Source of the DNA: Streptomyces sp. NBC_01669 | GTDB taxonomy: Bacteria > Actinomycetota > Actinomycetes > Streptomycetales > Streptomycetaceae | Direction: 5' to 3' | Assembly: GCF_026339735.1 (NCBI RefSeq) | Contig: NZ_JAPEQG010000001.1 | Span: 2,356,001 to 2,420,000, forward strand | Length of the DNA: 64,000 nucleotides | Part shown: piece after piece, positions 35,412-45,894 of the stretch | Layout: every line of letters begins with the position of its first letter | How positions within the stretch are numbered: the first letter of the stretch is position 1 | Made by a program: the position numbers and the translations under genes | The notes under the pieces: model-generated | Databases searched by the model: none | What the model was told of the DNA's origin: nothing | Seen by the model: only the letters and a program-made list of their open reading frames with translations

Positions 35412-37680
35412 GCCGCGGCTTCGGTGCGTCCGTGCGGCCGGTCGGGGGTGTGCGGCTGCCCGCGCGGTACGGGAGCGGCCAGGGGGCGCCCGGTCCTGCG
35501 TAACCCTGTTCGGCCGCCGCGTGCAGGGTCCAGTGCGGGTCGTAGAGGTGCGGGCGGGCCAGGGCGCAGAGGTCGGCGCGGCCTGCCAGCAGCAGGGAGT
35601 TGACGTCGTCCCAGGAGGAGATCGCGCCGACCGCGATGACGGGCACGACCAGGGTGTTGCGGATCCGGTCGGCGTACGGGGTCTGGTACGAGCGGCCGTA
35701 CTCGGGGCGTTCGTCCGGGACGACCTGGCCGGTGGAGACGTCGATGGCGTCGGCGCCGTGCGCGACGAACGCGCGGGCGATCTCGACGGCGTCCTCGGCC
35801 GTCGTGCCGCCGTCTGCCCAGTCGGTGGCGGAGATCCGGACGGTCATGGGCCGGTCGTCGGGCCACTCGGCGCGGACCGCGTCGAAGACTTCGAGGGGGA
35901 AGCGCAGTCGGTTCGACAGCGGTCCGCCGTAGGTGTCGGTGCGTCGGTTGGTGAGCGGCGAGAGGAAGCCGGAGAGCAGGTAGCCGTGCGCGCAGTGGAG
36001 TTCGAGGAGGTCGAAGTCGCAGGTGACGGCGTGCCGGGCGGCTGCGGCGAACTGGGCGCGGATGACCTCGAGTCCGGCCCGGTCCAGGGCGTGCGGGACC
36101 TGGTTGACTCCTTCCGCGTACGGGATCGAGGAGGCGGCGGACAGAGGCCAGTTGCCCGCGTCGAGCGGCTGGTCGATGCCGTCCCACATCAGCTTGGTGG
36201 AGCCCTTGCGGCCGGAGTGGCCGAGCTGGATGCCGATCGCCGTGCCGGGCGCCGAGGTGTGGACGAAGTCGGTGATCCGGGTCCAGGCGGCCGCCTGTGC
36301 GGGGGTGTAGAGGCCGGCGCAGCCGGGGGTGATGCGGCCCTCGGCGCTGACGCACACCATCTCGGTCATGACGAGCCCGGCGCCGCCGAGCGCGCGGGCG
36401 CCCAGGTGGACGAGGTGGAAGTCGCCGGGAACGCCGTCGACCGCCGAGTACATGTCCATCGGCGAGACGATGACACGGTTGCGGAGTTCGAGTCCGCGCA
36501 GCCGCAAGGGGGTGAACATCGGCGGGGTGTCCGGGGCGCAGCCGAACTCCTCCTCGACGGCCGCGGTGAATCCGGCGTCGCGCAGCCGCAGGTTGTCGTG
36601 GGTGACGCGGCGGCTGCGGGTGAGGAGGTTGAAGGCGAACTGGCGGGGCGCCTGGTCGACGTACGTACCGAGCTCCTCGAACCAGCGCAGGCTGGCCGCG
36701 GCGGCGCGCTGGGTCGATTCGACGACGGGGCGGCGCTCGGCCTCGTACGCGAGGAGGGCGGCGGGCAGGTCGGGCTCTTCCTCGATGCATGCGGCCAGCG
36801 CGAGGGCGTCCTCGACGGCGAGTTTCGTGCCGGAGCCGATGGAGAAGTGGGCGGTGTGGGCGGCGTCGCCGATGAGGACGGTGTTGGCGTGCGACCAGCG
36901 GGCGTTGACGACGGTACGGAAGGTGAGCCAGGAGGAGTTGTTGGAACGCAGCGGGCGGCCGCCGAGGACATCGGCGAAGATCTTGGCGCAGCGTTCCGTC
37001 GAGGCTGCGGCGTCCATCGTGTCGAGCCCGGCCGCGCGCCAGACCTCCTCGCGCATTTCGACGATGACGGTGGAGGCACCGGCCGAGAAGGGGTAGGCAT
37101 GCAGCTGCATCACGCCGTGTTCGGTCTCGGCGATCTCGAAGCGGAAGGCGTCGAGGGCGAAGTCGGCGGCGAGCCAGATGTAGCGGTTGCGGTGGGCGGT
37201 GAGGGTGGGCCGGAAGGTGTCGGCGTACGCCTCGCGGGTGGCGCTGTGCACCCCGTCGGCGGCAATCACCAGATCGTGCGTCGCGGCGAGTTCGGCGGCG
37301 GGCGGGGCCTCTTCGCGAAAGCGGAGCCGTACCCCCAGCGACTGGCAGCGCTCATGAAGGATCTCCAGGAGCCGTCGGCGGCCCAGCGCCGCGAAGCCGT
37401 GGCCGCCGGATGTCTGGGTCCGGCCGCGGTGGACGATGTCGATGTCGTCCCAGCGCACGAACTCGGCCTGGAGCGCCCGGTACACCACGGGGTCGGCGTG
37501 CTCGATGCCACCGAGCGTCTCGTCGGAGAGGACGACGCCGAAGCCGAACGTGTCGTCCGGGGCGTTGCGCTCCCAGACGGTGATGGAGCGCTCCGGGTCC
37601 AGGCGCTTGAGGAGCGCCGCGGCGTAGAGTCCGCCGGGACCGCCGCCGATGACCGCGATCCGCCTCGTGCCGTGCCGCAT
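35398..37680 (-). CDS. Fused aryl-CoA hydroxylase/OYE-type reductase (2-aminobenzoyl-CoA monooxygenase/reductase type)
   Basis: A 760-residue fusion. Residues 1-385 are an FAD hydroxylase (IAVIGGGPGGLYAAALL; DLVIAADGVHSATRE; NTVLIGDAAHTAHFSIGSG). Residues 390-750 are an Old-Yellow-Enzyme-like FMN barrel (PLRLRGLELRNRVIVSPM, IGIQLGHSGRKG, DLLELHCAHGYLLSGFLSP, DAIDVSTGQVVPDERPEYG). This architecture and length match 2-aminobenzoyl-CoA monooxygenase/reductase of Azoarcus evansii and the bifunctional salicylyl-CoA 5-hydroxylases. It hydroxylates and then reduces the CoA-bound ring, dearomatising it. It shares an operon with enoyl-CoA hydratase. Confidence 0.92.
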   Translation of the reverse strand: MRHGTRRIAVIGGGPGGLYAAALLKRLDPERSITVWERNAPDDTFGFGVVLSDETLGGIEHADPVVYRALQAEFVRWDDIDIVHRGRTQTSGGHGFAALGRRRLLEILHERCQSLGVRLRFREEAPPAAELAATHDLVIAADGVHSATREAYADTFRPTLTAHRNRYIWLAADFALDAFRFEIAETEHGVMQLHAYPFSAGASTVIVEMREEVWRAAGLDTMDAAASTERCAKIFADVLGGRPLRSNNSSWLTFRTVVNARWSHANTVLIGDAAHTAHFSIGSGTKLAVEDALALAACIEEEPDLPAALLAYEAERRPVVESTQRAAAASLRWFEELGTYVDQAPRQFAFNLLTRSRRVTHDNLRLRDAGFTAAVEEEFGCAPDTPPMFTPLRLRGLELRNRVIVSPMDMYSAVDGVPGDFHLVHLGARALGGAGLVMTEMVCVSAEGRITPGCAGLYTPAQAAAWTRITDFVHTSAPGTAIGIQLGHSGRKGSTKLMWDGIDQPLDAGNWPLSAASSIPYAEGVNQVPHALDRAGLEVIRAQFAAAARHAVTCDFDLLELHCAHGYLLSGFLSPLTNRRTDTYGGPLSNRLRFPLEVFDAVRAEWPDDRPMTVRISATDWADGGTTAEDAVEIARAFVAHGADAIDVSTGQVVPDERPEYGRSYQTPYADRIRNTLVVPVIAVGAISSWDDVNSLLLAGRADLCALARPHLYDPHWTLHAAAEQGYAGPGAPWPLPYRAGSRTPPTGRTDAPKPRLTLG

Positions 37681-37684
37681 CGCG

Positions 37685-38512
37685 TTACCTGCCCTGCCAT
37701 TTCGGCGGCCGCTTCTCCGTGAACGCGGCGTGGAACTCGGCGTAGTCGTCGCCGTGCATCAGCAGCGCCTGGGTGGCGGCGTCCATCTCGACGGCGGCGG
37801 CGAGCGGCATGTCGAGTTCGGCGGTGAGCAGCGCCTTGGTCTGGGCGAGGGCGAGGGCGGGTCCTTCGGCGAGGCGGTGTGCGAGCGCCGCGGCGCGTGC
37901 GTCGGCCTGCCCCTCCTCGGTCAGCTCACTGATCAGCCCGATCCGTTCCGCCTCGGGTGCGCGGACCTGCTCGCCGAGCATCAGCAGCCGGGTGGCATGG
38001 CCGAGACCGACGACGCGCGGCAGCAGATACGCAGCTCCCATGTCGCCGCCGGAGAGTCCGACCCGGGTGAAGAGGAAGGCGAACCGTGCGGACGGGTCGG
38101 CGACACGGAAGTCGGCGGCCAGCGCGAGGACGGCACCGGCGCCCGCGGCCACCCCGTGGACGGCTGCGATGACGGGGAAGGGGCACTCACGCAGCGCCCG
38201 TACGACCTGTCCGGTCATGCGGTTGAAGTCGAGCAGCTGCGCGGTGTCCATCGCCAGGGTGGCGCCGATGATCTCGTCGACATCGCCGCCGGAGCAGAAG
38301 CCGCGCCCCTCGCCGGCCAGCACGAGGGCGCGCACGGAGCGTTCTCGGGACAGCTCGGCAAGGAGATCGCGCAGATCGGCATAGGCGCCGAAGGTGAGCG
38401 CATTGAGTTTCTCGGGGCGGGCCAGGGTGACGGTGGCGACGCCGTCGTCCGTCGTCAGCCGCAGATGGCGCCAGTGCTCCGTGCGCGGCGCGGAGCTGGG
38501 AAACGGGCTCAT
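37685..38512 (-). CDS. Enoyl-CoA hydratase/isomerase
   Basis: A 275-residue crotonase. The oxyanion-hole region ALVLAGEGRGFCSGGDVDEI and AAVHGVAAGAGAVLALAADFRVAD are intact, followed by GLSGGDMGAAYLLPRVVG. It is encoded immediately upstream of the fused hydroxylase with a 4-nt gap and probably hydrates the dearomatised CoA intermediate. A short inverted repeat (CGTGAC/GTCACG, 38571-38586) lies in its promoter region. Confidence 0.92.
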   Translation of the reverse strand: MSPFPSSAPRTEHWRHLRLTTDDGVATVTLARPEKLNALTFGAYADLRDLLAELSRERSVRALVLAGEGRGFCSGGDVDEIIGATLAMDTAQLLDFNRMTGQVVRALRECPFPVIAAVHGVAAGAGAVLALAADFRVADPSARFAFLFTRVGLSGGDMGAAYLLPRVVGLGHATRLLMLGEQVRAPEAERIGLISELTEEGQADARAAALAHRLAEGPALALAQTKALLTAELDMPLAAAVEMDAATQALLMHGDDYAEFHAAFTEKRPPKWQGR

Positions 38513-38737
38513 GGAGGGTGGTCCCCTTCAGCCGTCGGGCTGCTACCTGCTCTCGAATTTATCACTCATCCGTGACTCCCGTCACGAGTACGCAATAAGG
38601 CGACGGCGAGGGCGAAGTGGCGAAGGTCCCATTCGTACCGGTCGCCCGCCCCTTGTCTGCGTCGTTGCACTTCGTATGGTTGAAACCGAGAAGTCTTGAG
38701 CTCCAGAAAGTCGTGCCCTCCGGAACGGAATCCTGCT

Positions 38738-39169
38738 GTGCCCCCCAATGGACCGATCCCCGCCTCCTGGCGTATCGCGCTGCCGCACTCGACGGCGGCA
38801 GTGCCGATCGCCCGCGCCCTGATCCGTACGGCGCTGACGGACATCGGCGCCTCGGCCGACTCCCTCGACACCGCGGAGCTCCTCACCTCCGAACTGGTCG
38901 CCAACGCCGTGGAGCACACCGCCGACGATCCGATCGAGCTGGTGGTGGAGATTCTGGAGACCGGCTGGCAGGTGGAGGTCCACGACCGCGACCCGGCTCC
39001 GCCGGGCGATCTCTCCCGGCCCGGTCCGGGCAGCGAACCGGACCCCTGGCAGGAGCACGGCCGGGGCCTGCTGCTCATCCGCACCCTCAGTTCGTCCTGC
39101 GGCCATCGCACGACGGAACACGGGAAGGCGGTCTGGTTCACCCTGCCGTCGCATCAGCCCCAGCACTAG
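38738..39169 (+). CDS. ATP-binding anti-sigma regulatory factor (RsbW-like)
   Basis: A 143-residue HATPase_c protein. The N box is LLTSELVANAVEHT; the G-type motif DPWQEHGRGLLLIRTLSSS is near the C-terminus. Such single-domain kinases are very numerous in Streptomyces and bind sigma or anti-anti-sigma factors. GTG 38738 is chosen with GGAACGGAA upstream; TTG 38696 would add 14 residues. The stop codon TAG lies inside the repeated 17-bp element at 39166. Confidence 0.85.
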   Translation: MPPNGPIPASWRIALPHSTAAVPIARALIRTALTDIGASADSLDTAELLTSELVANAVEHTADDPIELVVEILETGWQVEVHDRDPAPPGDLSRPGPGSEPDPWQEHGRGLLLIRTLSSSCGHRTTEHGKAVWFTLPSHQPQH

Positions 39170-39182
39170 TGCCGTGACCGGC
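39166..39182 (+). repeat. Half-copy of the CTAGTGCCGTGACCGGC element
   Basis: The same 17 bp forms the left arm of the perfect hairpin at 59291-59307. Here only one arm exists, between the stop codons of two convergent genes, and it supplies the TAG stop of the ATPase gene. Confidence 0.7.
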
Positions 39183-39190
39183 GGGCGCTC

Positions 39191-40630
39191 TCAGAGCCGG
39201 TCCGTACCGGCCAGCCGGGACCGGCGTCGCCCGTAGCAGGCGTACACCGCCGCGCCGACCAGCAGGAAGACCGCGAACTGCACCCAGGTCGCCCAGCCCG
39301 TCCCGTACATCAGGTAGAGGCAGAAGCCGACGCCCAGGATCGGGCTGGCCGGATAGAGCGGCACCCGGAAGGAACGCTTCAGCGCGGGGTGGCTGCGGCG
39401 CAGCGCGATCACCGCGACATTGACCGCCACCATGGTGGCGAGCGTGCCGATGGTGGTCAGGTTCACCACCGCGTCGAGAGAGGCGAAGGCCGCCGGAACG
39501 GCAAAGACGGCGGCGACGATCCAGGTGTTGGCGACGGGCGTCGCGGTCCGCGGCGAGACGCGTTCGAAGACCCGCGGGACCAGGCCGTCGCGGGACATCG
39601 ACATCAGGATGCGGGTCTGCCCGTACATCACCGCGAGCACGACGGACGCGATGGCGACGACCGCACCGAAGGCGATGATGCCGCCGCCGACGGTCGAGTC
39701 GGTGACCTGGTCGACGATCAGCGAGAGCGCGGCCGGCTTGTCGGAGACGGCGTCCGCGCCGAGTGCCCCGATGGCGGTGAGGGCGACCGCGCAGTAGAGC
39801 AGGGTGGCGACACCGATGCAGATCATGATCGCGATCGGGATGTTCCGGCGGGGGTTCCTGACCTCTTCGCCGGCCGTGGTGATGGCGTCGAAGCCGATGT
39901 ACGAGAAGAACGCCAGCGAGGCGCCGGAGGTGATCCCGGCCACGCCGTGGGTGGCGAACGGCGAGAGGTGTCCTGCCTCGAACGCGGTGAACGCGATGGC
40001 ACAGAAGGCGATCAGAATGCCGATCTTGAGGACGGCCATCGCGGCCGTGGCGCCCGCGCTCTCCCGGACGCCGCGCACCAACAGGGTGGCGGCCATCATG
40101 ATCACCACGACGGCGGGGAGGTTGATCACACCGCCGTCGCCGGGCCCGGCGGACAGGGCGGCGGGCAGGTGCCAGCCGACGATGCTGTCCAGCAGCTCGT
40201 TGACGTACTGGCTCCAGCCGACCGCGACCGCGGAGACCGAGACGCCGTACTCCAGCAGCAGGCACCAGCCGACGAGGAACGCGGTGCGCTCGCCGAGGGT
40301 GGCGTAGGCGAAGGAGTAGGAGCTGCCGGAGACCGGGATCGCGCCGCCCAGCTCGGCGAAGGAGAACGCGGTGAAGATGCAGGTGATCGCGGCGAGGACG
40401 AAGGAGACGACGACGGCGGGACCGGCCTCGGCGACGCTGTCGGAGAGGCCGACGAAGATGCCGGTTCCGACGATGGCGCCGATGCCGAAGCACACGAGCT
40501 GGAAGAGCCCCATGGTGCGCTTGAGGCCGTGCCCCTCCAGGTCGGCGCCGGATTCGGCGACCAGCTGGGTGGGGCTCTTGATGCGCAGTTCCGGCCGGGG
40601 CGACAGGCTCTGCGGGCGGAGCGGACTCAC
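39191..40630 (-). CDS. APC-family amino acid permease
   Basis: A 479-residue protein with twelve membrane helices. The first contains the APC motif CFGIGAIVGTGIFVGLS, followed by ISGSSYSFAYATLGE-type substrate loops (GGAIPVSGSSYSFAYATLGER) and FFSYIGFDAITTAGEEVRNPRRNIP. GTG 40630 is used; the in-frame part back to 40801 lies in the region with the hairpin and repeats. Lying just downstream of arcA-arcB it could exchange arginine for ornithine, although its sequence is of the general cationic amino-acid permease type. Confidence 0.88.
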   Translation of the reverse strand: MSPLRPQSLSPRPELRIKSPTQLVAESGADLEGHGLKRTMGLFQLVCFGIGAIVGTGIFVGLSDSVAEAGPAVVVSFVLAAITCIFTAFSFAELGGAIPVSGSSYSFAYATLGERTAFLVGWCLLLEYGVSVSAVAVGWSQYVNELLDSIVGWHLPAALSAGPGDGGVINLPAVVVIMMAATLLVRGVRESAGATAAMAVLKIGILIAFCAIAFTAFEAGHLSPFATHGVAGITSGASLAFFSYIGFDAITTAGEEVRNPRRNIPIAIMICIGVATLLYCAVALTAIGALGADAVSDKPAALSLIVDQVTDSTVGGGIIAFGAVVAIASVVLAVMYGQTRILMSMSRDGLVPRVFERVSPRTATPVANTWIVAAVFAVPAAFASLDAVVNLTTIGTLATMVAVNVAVIALRRSHPALKRSFRVPLYPASPILGVGFCLYLMYGTGWATWVQFAVFLLVGAAVYACYGRRRSRLAGTDRL

Positions 40631-40732
40631 GGGGATGATCTCTTCTCTGGTGGAGCATGTGGGGGGGTCGTGCGCGCGGAGCTGGTGGGGGCTCCGGTCG
40701 GCTCCGTGGGGGGAACGCGTCAGACACGACGA

Positions 40733-40762
40733 TGGGGTTCGAGCCCGCGAGCTCGAACCCCA
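40733..40762 (-). terminator. Hairpin downstream of arcB
   Basis: TGGGGTTCGAG (40733-40743) pairs perfectly with CTCGAACCCCA (40752-40762) across 8 nt, about 80 nt past the arcB stop. Likely terminator for the arginine genes, or a leader structure for the permease. Confidence 0.55.
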
Positions 40763-40791
40763 CCAAGTGGAACCATCGTAACCAATTGCCT

Positions 40792-40820
40792 GCATGTTCA
40801 CCCAATCGGGCGCATGTTCA
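40792..40820. repeat. Direct repeat GCATGTTCA, 20-bp period
   Basis: GCATGTTCA occurs at 40792-40800 and again at 40812-40820, two helical turns apart, upstream of the permease gene. The phasing suggests a tandem regulator site; the TGCAT-like core recalls streptomycete ARG boxes, but the match is loose. Confidence 0.45.
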
Positions 40821-40843
40821 TACAGAACTCGGGCGGCGACCCG

Positions 40844-41848
40844 TCAGCCGACGGCCAGGGTCGCCACCAGGACGGCCTTGATCGTGTGCATCCGGTTCTC
40901 GGCCTCGTCGAAGACGATCGAGTGCGCGGACTCGAAGACCTCGTCGGTGACTTCCAGCTCGGTCAGCCCGTGGGCGGCATGGATCTCGCGGGCGACCTTG
41001 GTACCGAGGTCGTGGTAGGCCGGGAGGCAGTGCAGGAACTTCACATCGGCGTTCCCGGTGGCGTTCAGGACGTCCATGGTGACGGCGTACGGCGCGAGCG
41101 CCGTGATGCGCTCGGCCCAGACCTCCTTGGGCTCGCCCATGGAGACCCACACGTCGGTGGCGACGAAGTCGGCGCCGCGGACGCCCTCGGCGACATCCTC
41201 GGTGAGGGTGACGGTCGCACCGCTGGCCTCGGCGAGCTTGCGGGCCTGCGCGACGATCCCCTCGGCCGGCCAGTAGGGCTTCGGGGCGACGATCCGGACG
41301 TCCATGCCCAGCAGAGCGCCGGTGACCAGGTACGAGTTGCCCATGTTGAAGCGGGCGTCGCCGAGGTAGGCGAAGACGATCCGCTCCAGCGGCTTGTCGC
41401 TGTGCTCGGTCATCGTGAGGACATCGGCGAGCATCTGGGTCGGGTGCCAGTCGTCGGTGAGCCCGTTGAAGACGGGGACCCCGCCGTACGCCGCGAGCTC
41501 CTCGACGGCCGCCTGACTGTCACCGCGGTACTCGATGCCGTCGAACATCCGGCCCAGCACGCGGGCGGTGTCCTTCACCGACTCCTTGTGGCCCATCTGC
41601 GAGCCCGAGGGGTCGAGGTACGTGGTCGAGGCACCCTGGTCGGCGGCGGCGACCTCGAAGGCGCAGCGCGTGCGGGTCGAGGTCTTCTCGAAGATCAGCG
41701 CGATGTTCTTGCCGCGCAGCCGCTGCACCTCCGTGCCCGACTTCTTGGCTGCCTTGAGCTCGGCGGCCAGGTCGATCAGGCCGCGGAACTCCTCGGCCGT
41801 GAAGTCCAGCTCCTTGAGGAAGTGGCGGCCTGCGAGGTCTATGGCCAT
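40844..41848 (-). CDS. arcB: Ornithine carbamoyltransferase, probably catabolic
   Basis: A 334-residue protein. The carbamoyl-phosphate loop is [46 protein letters not shown] is conserved; the ornithine loop [12 protein letters not shown] is near the C-terminus. The length matches the ArcB/E. coli type rather than the shorter actinobacterial ArgF. Next to arginine deiminase it would convert citrulline plus phosphate into ornithine and carbamoyl phosphate. No carbamate kinase gene (arcC) is in the window. GAGCAG/AGGAGC precedes ATG 41848. Confidence 0.92.
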   Translation of the reverse strand: MAIDLAGRHFLKELDFTAEEFRGLIDLAAELKAAKKSGTEVQRLRGKNIALIFEKTSTRTRCAFEVAAADQGASTTYLDPSGSQMGHKESVKDTARVLGRMFDGIEYRGDSQAAVEELAAYGGVPVFNGLTDDWHPTQMLADVLTMTEHSDKPLERIVFAYLGDARFNMGNSYLVTGALLGMDVRIVAPKPYWPAEGIVAQARKLAEASGATVTLTEDVAEGVRGADFVATDVWVSMGEPKEVWAERITALAPYAVTMDVLNATGNADVKFLHCLPAYHDLGTKVAREIHAAHGLTELEVTDEVFESAHSIVFDEAENRMHTIKAVLVATLAVG

Positions 41849-41983
41849 GGTGGCTGCTCCTGGGTCGGGCGAGGGTCGCGCGTACAGTTCCCTGGAAGTC
41901 TATACGAGAGAGCGCATTGCTATACAGGTCCGCCACCCTCCGTACTCCCGCGCGCTCCTGTGTTCGCCCATTCGGTCGCAGCA

Positions 41984-43216
41984 CTAGACCGCATCGCGGA
42001 CCACCGGGCAGCTCATGCAGCGGGGACCGCCCCTGCCCCGGCCGAGTTCGCTGCCGCGGATCTCTATGACCTCGATGCCCTGCTTGCGCAGATACGTGTT
42101 GGTGGTGGCGTTGCGCTCGTACGCGACAACGACGCCCGGCTCGACGGCCAGCACATTGCAGCCGTCGTCCCACTGCTCGCGCTCGGCCGCGTGCACGTCC
42201 TGGGTGGCCGTGAGGACCCGGATCGAGTCCAGCCCCAGCGCCGCCGCGATGGCCCGGTGCATGTGCTCGGGCGGATGGTCGGTGACCTTGAGCTCCCGCG
42301 GTCCGCTGCCGGGCTCGATGGTGTACGAGCGGAGCATGCCCAGCCCCGCGTACTGGGTGAACGTATCGCCGTCGACCATCGTCATCACCGTGTCGAGGTG
42401 CATGAACGCCCGCCTCTTGGGCATGTCGAGCGCCACGATCGTCCGGGCGGAACCTGCGTCGAACAGTCCGCGGGCCAGCATCTCCACCGCCTGCGGGGTG
42501 GTGCGCTCGCTCATCCCGATCAGGACGGCGCCCTGCCCGATGACCAGGACGTCGCCGCCCTCGATGGTGGACGGATAGTCGTCCTGCCCTTCGGACCAGT
42601 GGTGGAAGGCTCCCGCCTCGGAGCCGGTGAAGAGGGGGTGATGGCGGTAGATCGCCTCGAAGTGGACGGTCTCGCGCTGCCGGGCAGGCCAGCGCATCGC
42701 GTTGATGGACACCCCGTCGTATATCCAGGCGGAGGTGTCCCGGGTGAAGAGGTGGTTGGGCAGCGGACCGAGCAGGAAGTCGTCCAGGTCCATGACATGG
42801 AAGCGGACGGATGTCGGCTCGCTGTGCCGTTCCAGGAACTCCCGCTTCGTCATCCCGCCGACCAGCGCCTCGGCCAGCTCGGCGGTGGGCAGCTCCTCGA
42901 AGGCGGCCCGCAGGTGTTCGGTGGCGAGCGGGCCGTACTCCTTCTCGTCGAAGACCCGGTCGAGGACGAGCCGCTTGGCCACCGGGATGTCCAGGGACTC
43001 ACGCAACAGATCGCCGAAGAGGTGCACCTCCACCCCGCGGTCGCGCAGGACGTCCGCGAAGCCGTCGTGCTCCTGCCGGGCGCGGCGCACCCACAGCACG
43101 TCATCGAAGAGGAGCGCGTCCTTGTTGCTGGGGGTGAGCCGCTTCAGTTCCAGATCGGGGCGGTGCAGGATGACGCGGCGCAGCCGCCCGGCCTCGGAGT
43201 CGACATGGAATCCCAT
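41984..43216 (-). CDS. arcA: Arginine deiminase
   Basis: A 410-residue protein. Key regions of the guanidino-group-modifying superfamily are present: [63 protein letters not shown], and the nucleophilic cysteine in [14 protein letters not shown] at the C-terminus. It hydrolyses arginine to citrulline and ammonia, feeding ArcB encoded 135 nt downstream. ATG 43216 has GAGGA 7 nt before it. The gap to arcB contains TATAG repeats (41895-41925) that may be its own promoter. Confidence 0.95.
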   Translation of the reverse strand: MGFHVDSEAGRLRRVILHRPDLELKRLTPSNKDALLFDDVLWVRRARQEHDGFADVLRDRGVEVHLFGDLLRESLDIPVAKRLVLDRVFDEKEYGPLATEHLRAAFEELPTAELAEALVGGMTKREFLERHSEPTSVRFHVMDLDDFLLGPLPNHLFTRDTSAWIYDGVSINAMRWPARQRETVHFEAIYRHHPLFTGSEAGAFHHWSEGQDDYPSTIEGGDVLVIGQGAVLIGMSERTTPQAVEMLARGLFDAGSARTIVALDMPKRRAFMHLDTVMTMVDGDTFTQYAGLGMLRSYTIEPGSGPRELKVTDHPPEHMHRAIAAALGLDSIRVLTATQDVHAAEREQWDDGCNVLAVEPGVVVAYERNATTNTYLRKQGIEVIEIRGSELGRGRGGPRCMSCPVVRDAV

Positions 43217-43326
43217 GCCTCCATCCTCACCGCGCGGAGCGCCGTTCACCCGGCGAATCGCCACCTGGTTCGCCACCGAATGCGATGCCGGGTCCGGCAT
43301 CGCATCCCGGCGCGTTCCGGCTGCGG

Positions 43327-45894
43327 TCAGAGCCTCGGGTCGACGGGCTCCGACTCCAGGGCGAGCACCGCGAACACCGCCTCGTGGACCCGCCACAGCG
43401 GCTCGCCCTCGGCCAGCCGGTCCAGGGCCTCGAGACCGAGCGCGTACTCACGGAGCGCCAGCGACCGCTTGTGGCCCAGGAACCTGGAGCGCAGCCGCTC
43501 CAGATTTTCCGGACGCGTGTACTCCGGGCCGTAGATGATCCGGAGGTACTCCCGGCCGCGCACCTTGATGCCCGGCTGGACCAGCCTGCCCTTCTCGTCC
43601 CGCACGAGCGCGGCAAGGGGTTTGACAACCATGCCTTCGCCACCGCCACCGGTCATCTCCAGCCACCAGTCGATGCCGACGCGGACCGATGCCTCGTCGC
43701 CGGTGTCGACGACGAGCCGCCGGGTGACCTGGAGCAGCCCCGTGGGGTCGTGCTCCACCAGCCGGTCGAGCCAGGCCAGCTGCTCGTCGTGCGGTACGGC
43801 GGCCAGCGAACGGCCCTGCACGGCGAGGATCTGGAACGGGGCGATCCGCACCCCGTCCAGGCCCTCGGTGGACCAGCAGTAGCGACGGTAGGCGTCGGTG
43901 AACGCCGCCGCGTCGGCCGTCCGGTCCTGCTGACGCGCAGCCAGGTCGGCGACGTCGACACCGCGGGCCGCCGCTGCCGCGAGTGCCGCGTCGACCTCGG
44001 GAAGTACGGCACCGGACGCGGCGCCGACCGCCGCGTACTGCGAGCGCAGCAGCCCGCCCGCCTTGAGGGACCAGGGCATCAGCTCGGCGTCGAGCAGCAC
44101 CCAGTCGGTGTCCCACTCCTCCCACAGTCCTGCGGCGGCGACGGCCGTGCGCAGCCTGCCGAGGATCACCTCGGTCAGGGCGGCGTCGTCGAGGAACGGC
44201 CGTCCGGTGCGGGTGTGCAGCGCCCCGGTCGGGCCCTCGACCCCGAACCGCTCGCGGGCCGCGTCCGCGTCACGGCAGACCAGGGCCACCGCGCGCGAGC
44301 CCATGTGCTTCTCCTCGCACACGACCTGGGCGACCCCGTCGGCCCGGTACTGCGCGAAGGCCTCGGCGGGGTGCTCCAGGAAGCCCTCCTCGTGGGAGGT
44401 CGCGGTGGGCGCCATCGTCGGCGGGAGGTAGCCGAGCAGCCGCGGGTCGACGGCGAACCGGCTCATCACTTCCAGGGCCGCCGCGGCGTTCTCCTCGCGC
44501 ACCGAGATGCGGCCCATGTGCCGGGTCTCCACGATCCGTCGGCCCTGCACATCGGCCAGGTCGAGCGGACGCCCCTCGCGGCCCCCGGGCGCCTCGGTGA
44601 CGAGCGGTTTCGCGGGCTCGTACCAGACCTTCTCGGCCGGTACGTCGACGAGTTCGCGCTCCGGCCAGCGCAGCGCGGTCATCTTCCCGCCGAAGACCGC
44701 GCCCGTGTCCAGGCAGAGCGTGTTGTTGACCCAGGAGGTGCTGGGCACGGGGGTGTGGCCGTAGACCACGGCGGCGCGGCCGCGGTAGTCCTCCGCCCAC
44801 GGGTAGCGCACCGGCAGGCCGAACTCGTCGGTCTCGCCGGTGGTGTCCCCGTACAGCGCGTGCGAGCGGACCCGTCCGGAAGTTCGCCCGTGGTACTTCT
44901 CGGGCAGCCCGGCGTGGCAGACGACCAGCTTCCCTTCGTCCAGCACGTAGTGACTGACGAGCCCGTCGATGAACTCCCGTACCTGCTCGCGGAAGGCCGG
45001 GTCCCTGGCGTCCTCGCGGTCCAGCTGCTCGATGGTCTCGGCGAGCCCATGGGTGTGCTGGACCTTGCGGCCCTTGAGGTAGCGGCCGAGCTTGTTCTCG
45101 TGGTTCCCCGGCACGCACAGGGCGTTGCCCGCCGCCACCATGGACATGACGCGGCGCAGCACGCCGGGGCTGTCGGGGCCGCGGTCGACGAGGTCGCCGA
45201 CGAAGACCGCCGTGCGCCCTTCGGGGTGCGCGCCGTCGACGTAACCGAGCTTGCCGAGCAGGGTCTCCAGCTCGGAGCTGCAGCCGTGGATGTCACCGAC
45301 GATGTCGAACGGCCCGGTGAGATGACGCAGGTCGTTGTAGCGGCGCTCCAGCACCACGTCGGCGTGGTCGACCTCTTCCTCGGTGCGCAGGATGTGCACC
45401 TTGCGGAACCCCTCGCGCTCCAGGCCGCGCAGCGAGCGGCGCAGCTCGCGGCGGTGGCGCTGGACGACATGGCGGGGCATGCCGGCGCGGTCGGGGCGGG
45501 TGGCGTTGCGCGCCTGGCAGACCTCTTCGGGCAGGTCGAGGACGATCGCGATGGGCAGCACGTCGTGGGTCCGGGCCAGCTGCACCAGCTGCCTGCGGCT
45601 CTCGGCCTGGACGTTGGTGGCGTCGACGACGGTCAGCCGTCCCGCGGCGAGCCGCTTGCCCGCGATGTAGTGCAGGATGTCGAAGGCGTCACCGCTCGCG
45701 CTCTGGTCGTTCTCGTCGTCTGCGACGAGGCCGCGGCAGAAGTCCGAGGAGATGATCTCGGTGGGTTTGAAGTGCTTGCGCGCGAACGTGGACTTGCCGG
45801 AACCGCTGGCCCCGATGAGCACGACGAGGGAGAGGTCGGTCACCGGCAGCGTGCGGTGCGCGTCGGTGCTCTTTTCGGTGTCGTTGTCGGTCAT
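43327..45894 (-). CDS. pnkp: Polynucleotide kinase-phosphatase-ligase (Pnkp)
   Basis: An 855-residue RNA repair enzyme with three modules. Kinase: [19 protein letters not shown] near residue 27. Metallophosphatase: [37 protein letters not shown]. Adenylyltransferase/ligase: motif [11 protein letters not shown], with GEGMVVKP further on. It heals 5'-OH and 2',3'-cyclic phosphate RNA ends and, with Hen1, seals them. The start ATG overlaps the hen1 stop by 4 nt, so the pair is translationally coupled. Confidence 0.95.
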   Translation of the reverse strand: MTDNDTEKSTDAHRTLPVTDLSLVVLIGASGSGKSTFARKHFKPTEIISSDFCRGLVADDENDQSASGDAFDILHYIAGKRLAAGRLTVVDATNVQAESRRQLVQLARTHDVLPIAIVLDLPEEVCQARNATRPDRAGMPRHVVQRHRRELRRSLRGLEREGFRKVHILRTEEEVDHADVVLERRYNDLRHLTGPFDIVGDIHGCSSELETLLGKLGYVDGAHPEGRTAVFVGDLVDRGPDSPGVLRRVMSMVAAGNALCVPGNHENKLGRYLKGRKVQHTHGLAETIEQLDREDARDPAFREQVREFIDGLVSHYVLDEGKLVVCHAGLPEKYHGRTSGRVRSHALYGDTTGETDEFGLPVRYPWAEDYRGRAAVVYGHTPVPSTSWVNNTLCLDTGAVFGGKMTALRWPERELVDVPAEKVWYEPAKPLVTEAPGGREGRPLDLADVQGRRIVETRHMGRISVREENAAAALEVMSRFAVDPRLLGYLPPTMAPTATSHEEGFLEHPAEAFAQYRADGVAQVVCEEKHMGSRAVALVCRDADAARERFGVEGPTGALHTRTGRPFLDDAALTEVILGRLRTAVAAAGLWEEWDTDWVLLDAELMPWSLKAGGLLRSQYAAVGAASGAVLPEVDAALAAAAARGVDVADLAARQQDRTADAAAFTDAYRRYCWSTEGLDGVRIAPFQILAVQGRSLAAVPHDEQLAWLDRLVEHDPTGLLQVTRRLVVDTGDEASVRVGIDWWLEMTGGGGEGMVVKPLAALVRDEKGRLVQPGIKVRGREYLRIIYGPEYTRPENLERLRSRFLGHKRSLALREYALGLEALDRLAEGEPLWRVHEAVFAVLALESEPVDPRL

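Noticed and set aside
35521-37722. 733-codon plus-strand frame
   Set aside because: Shadow of the fused aryl-CoA hydroxylase/reductase.
39389-43534. 1381-codon plus-strand frame
   Set aside because: It lies opposite the permease, arcB and arcA; its sequence is Gly/Asp/Arg repeats with no domain. It is a shadow of real genes.
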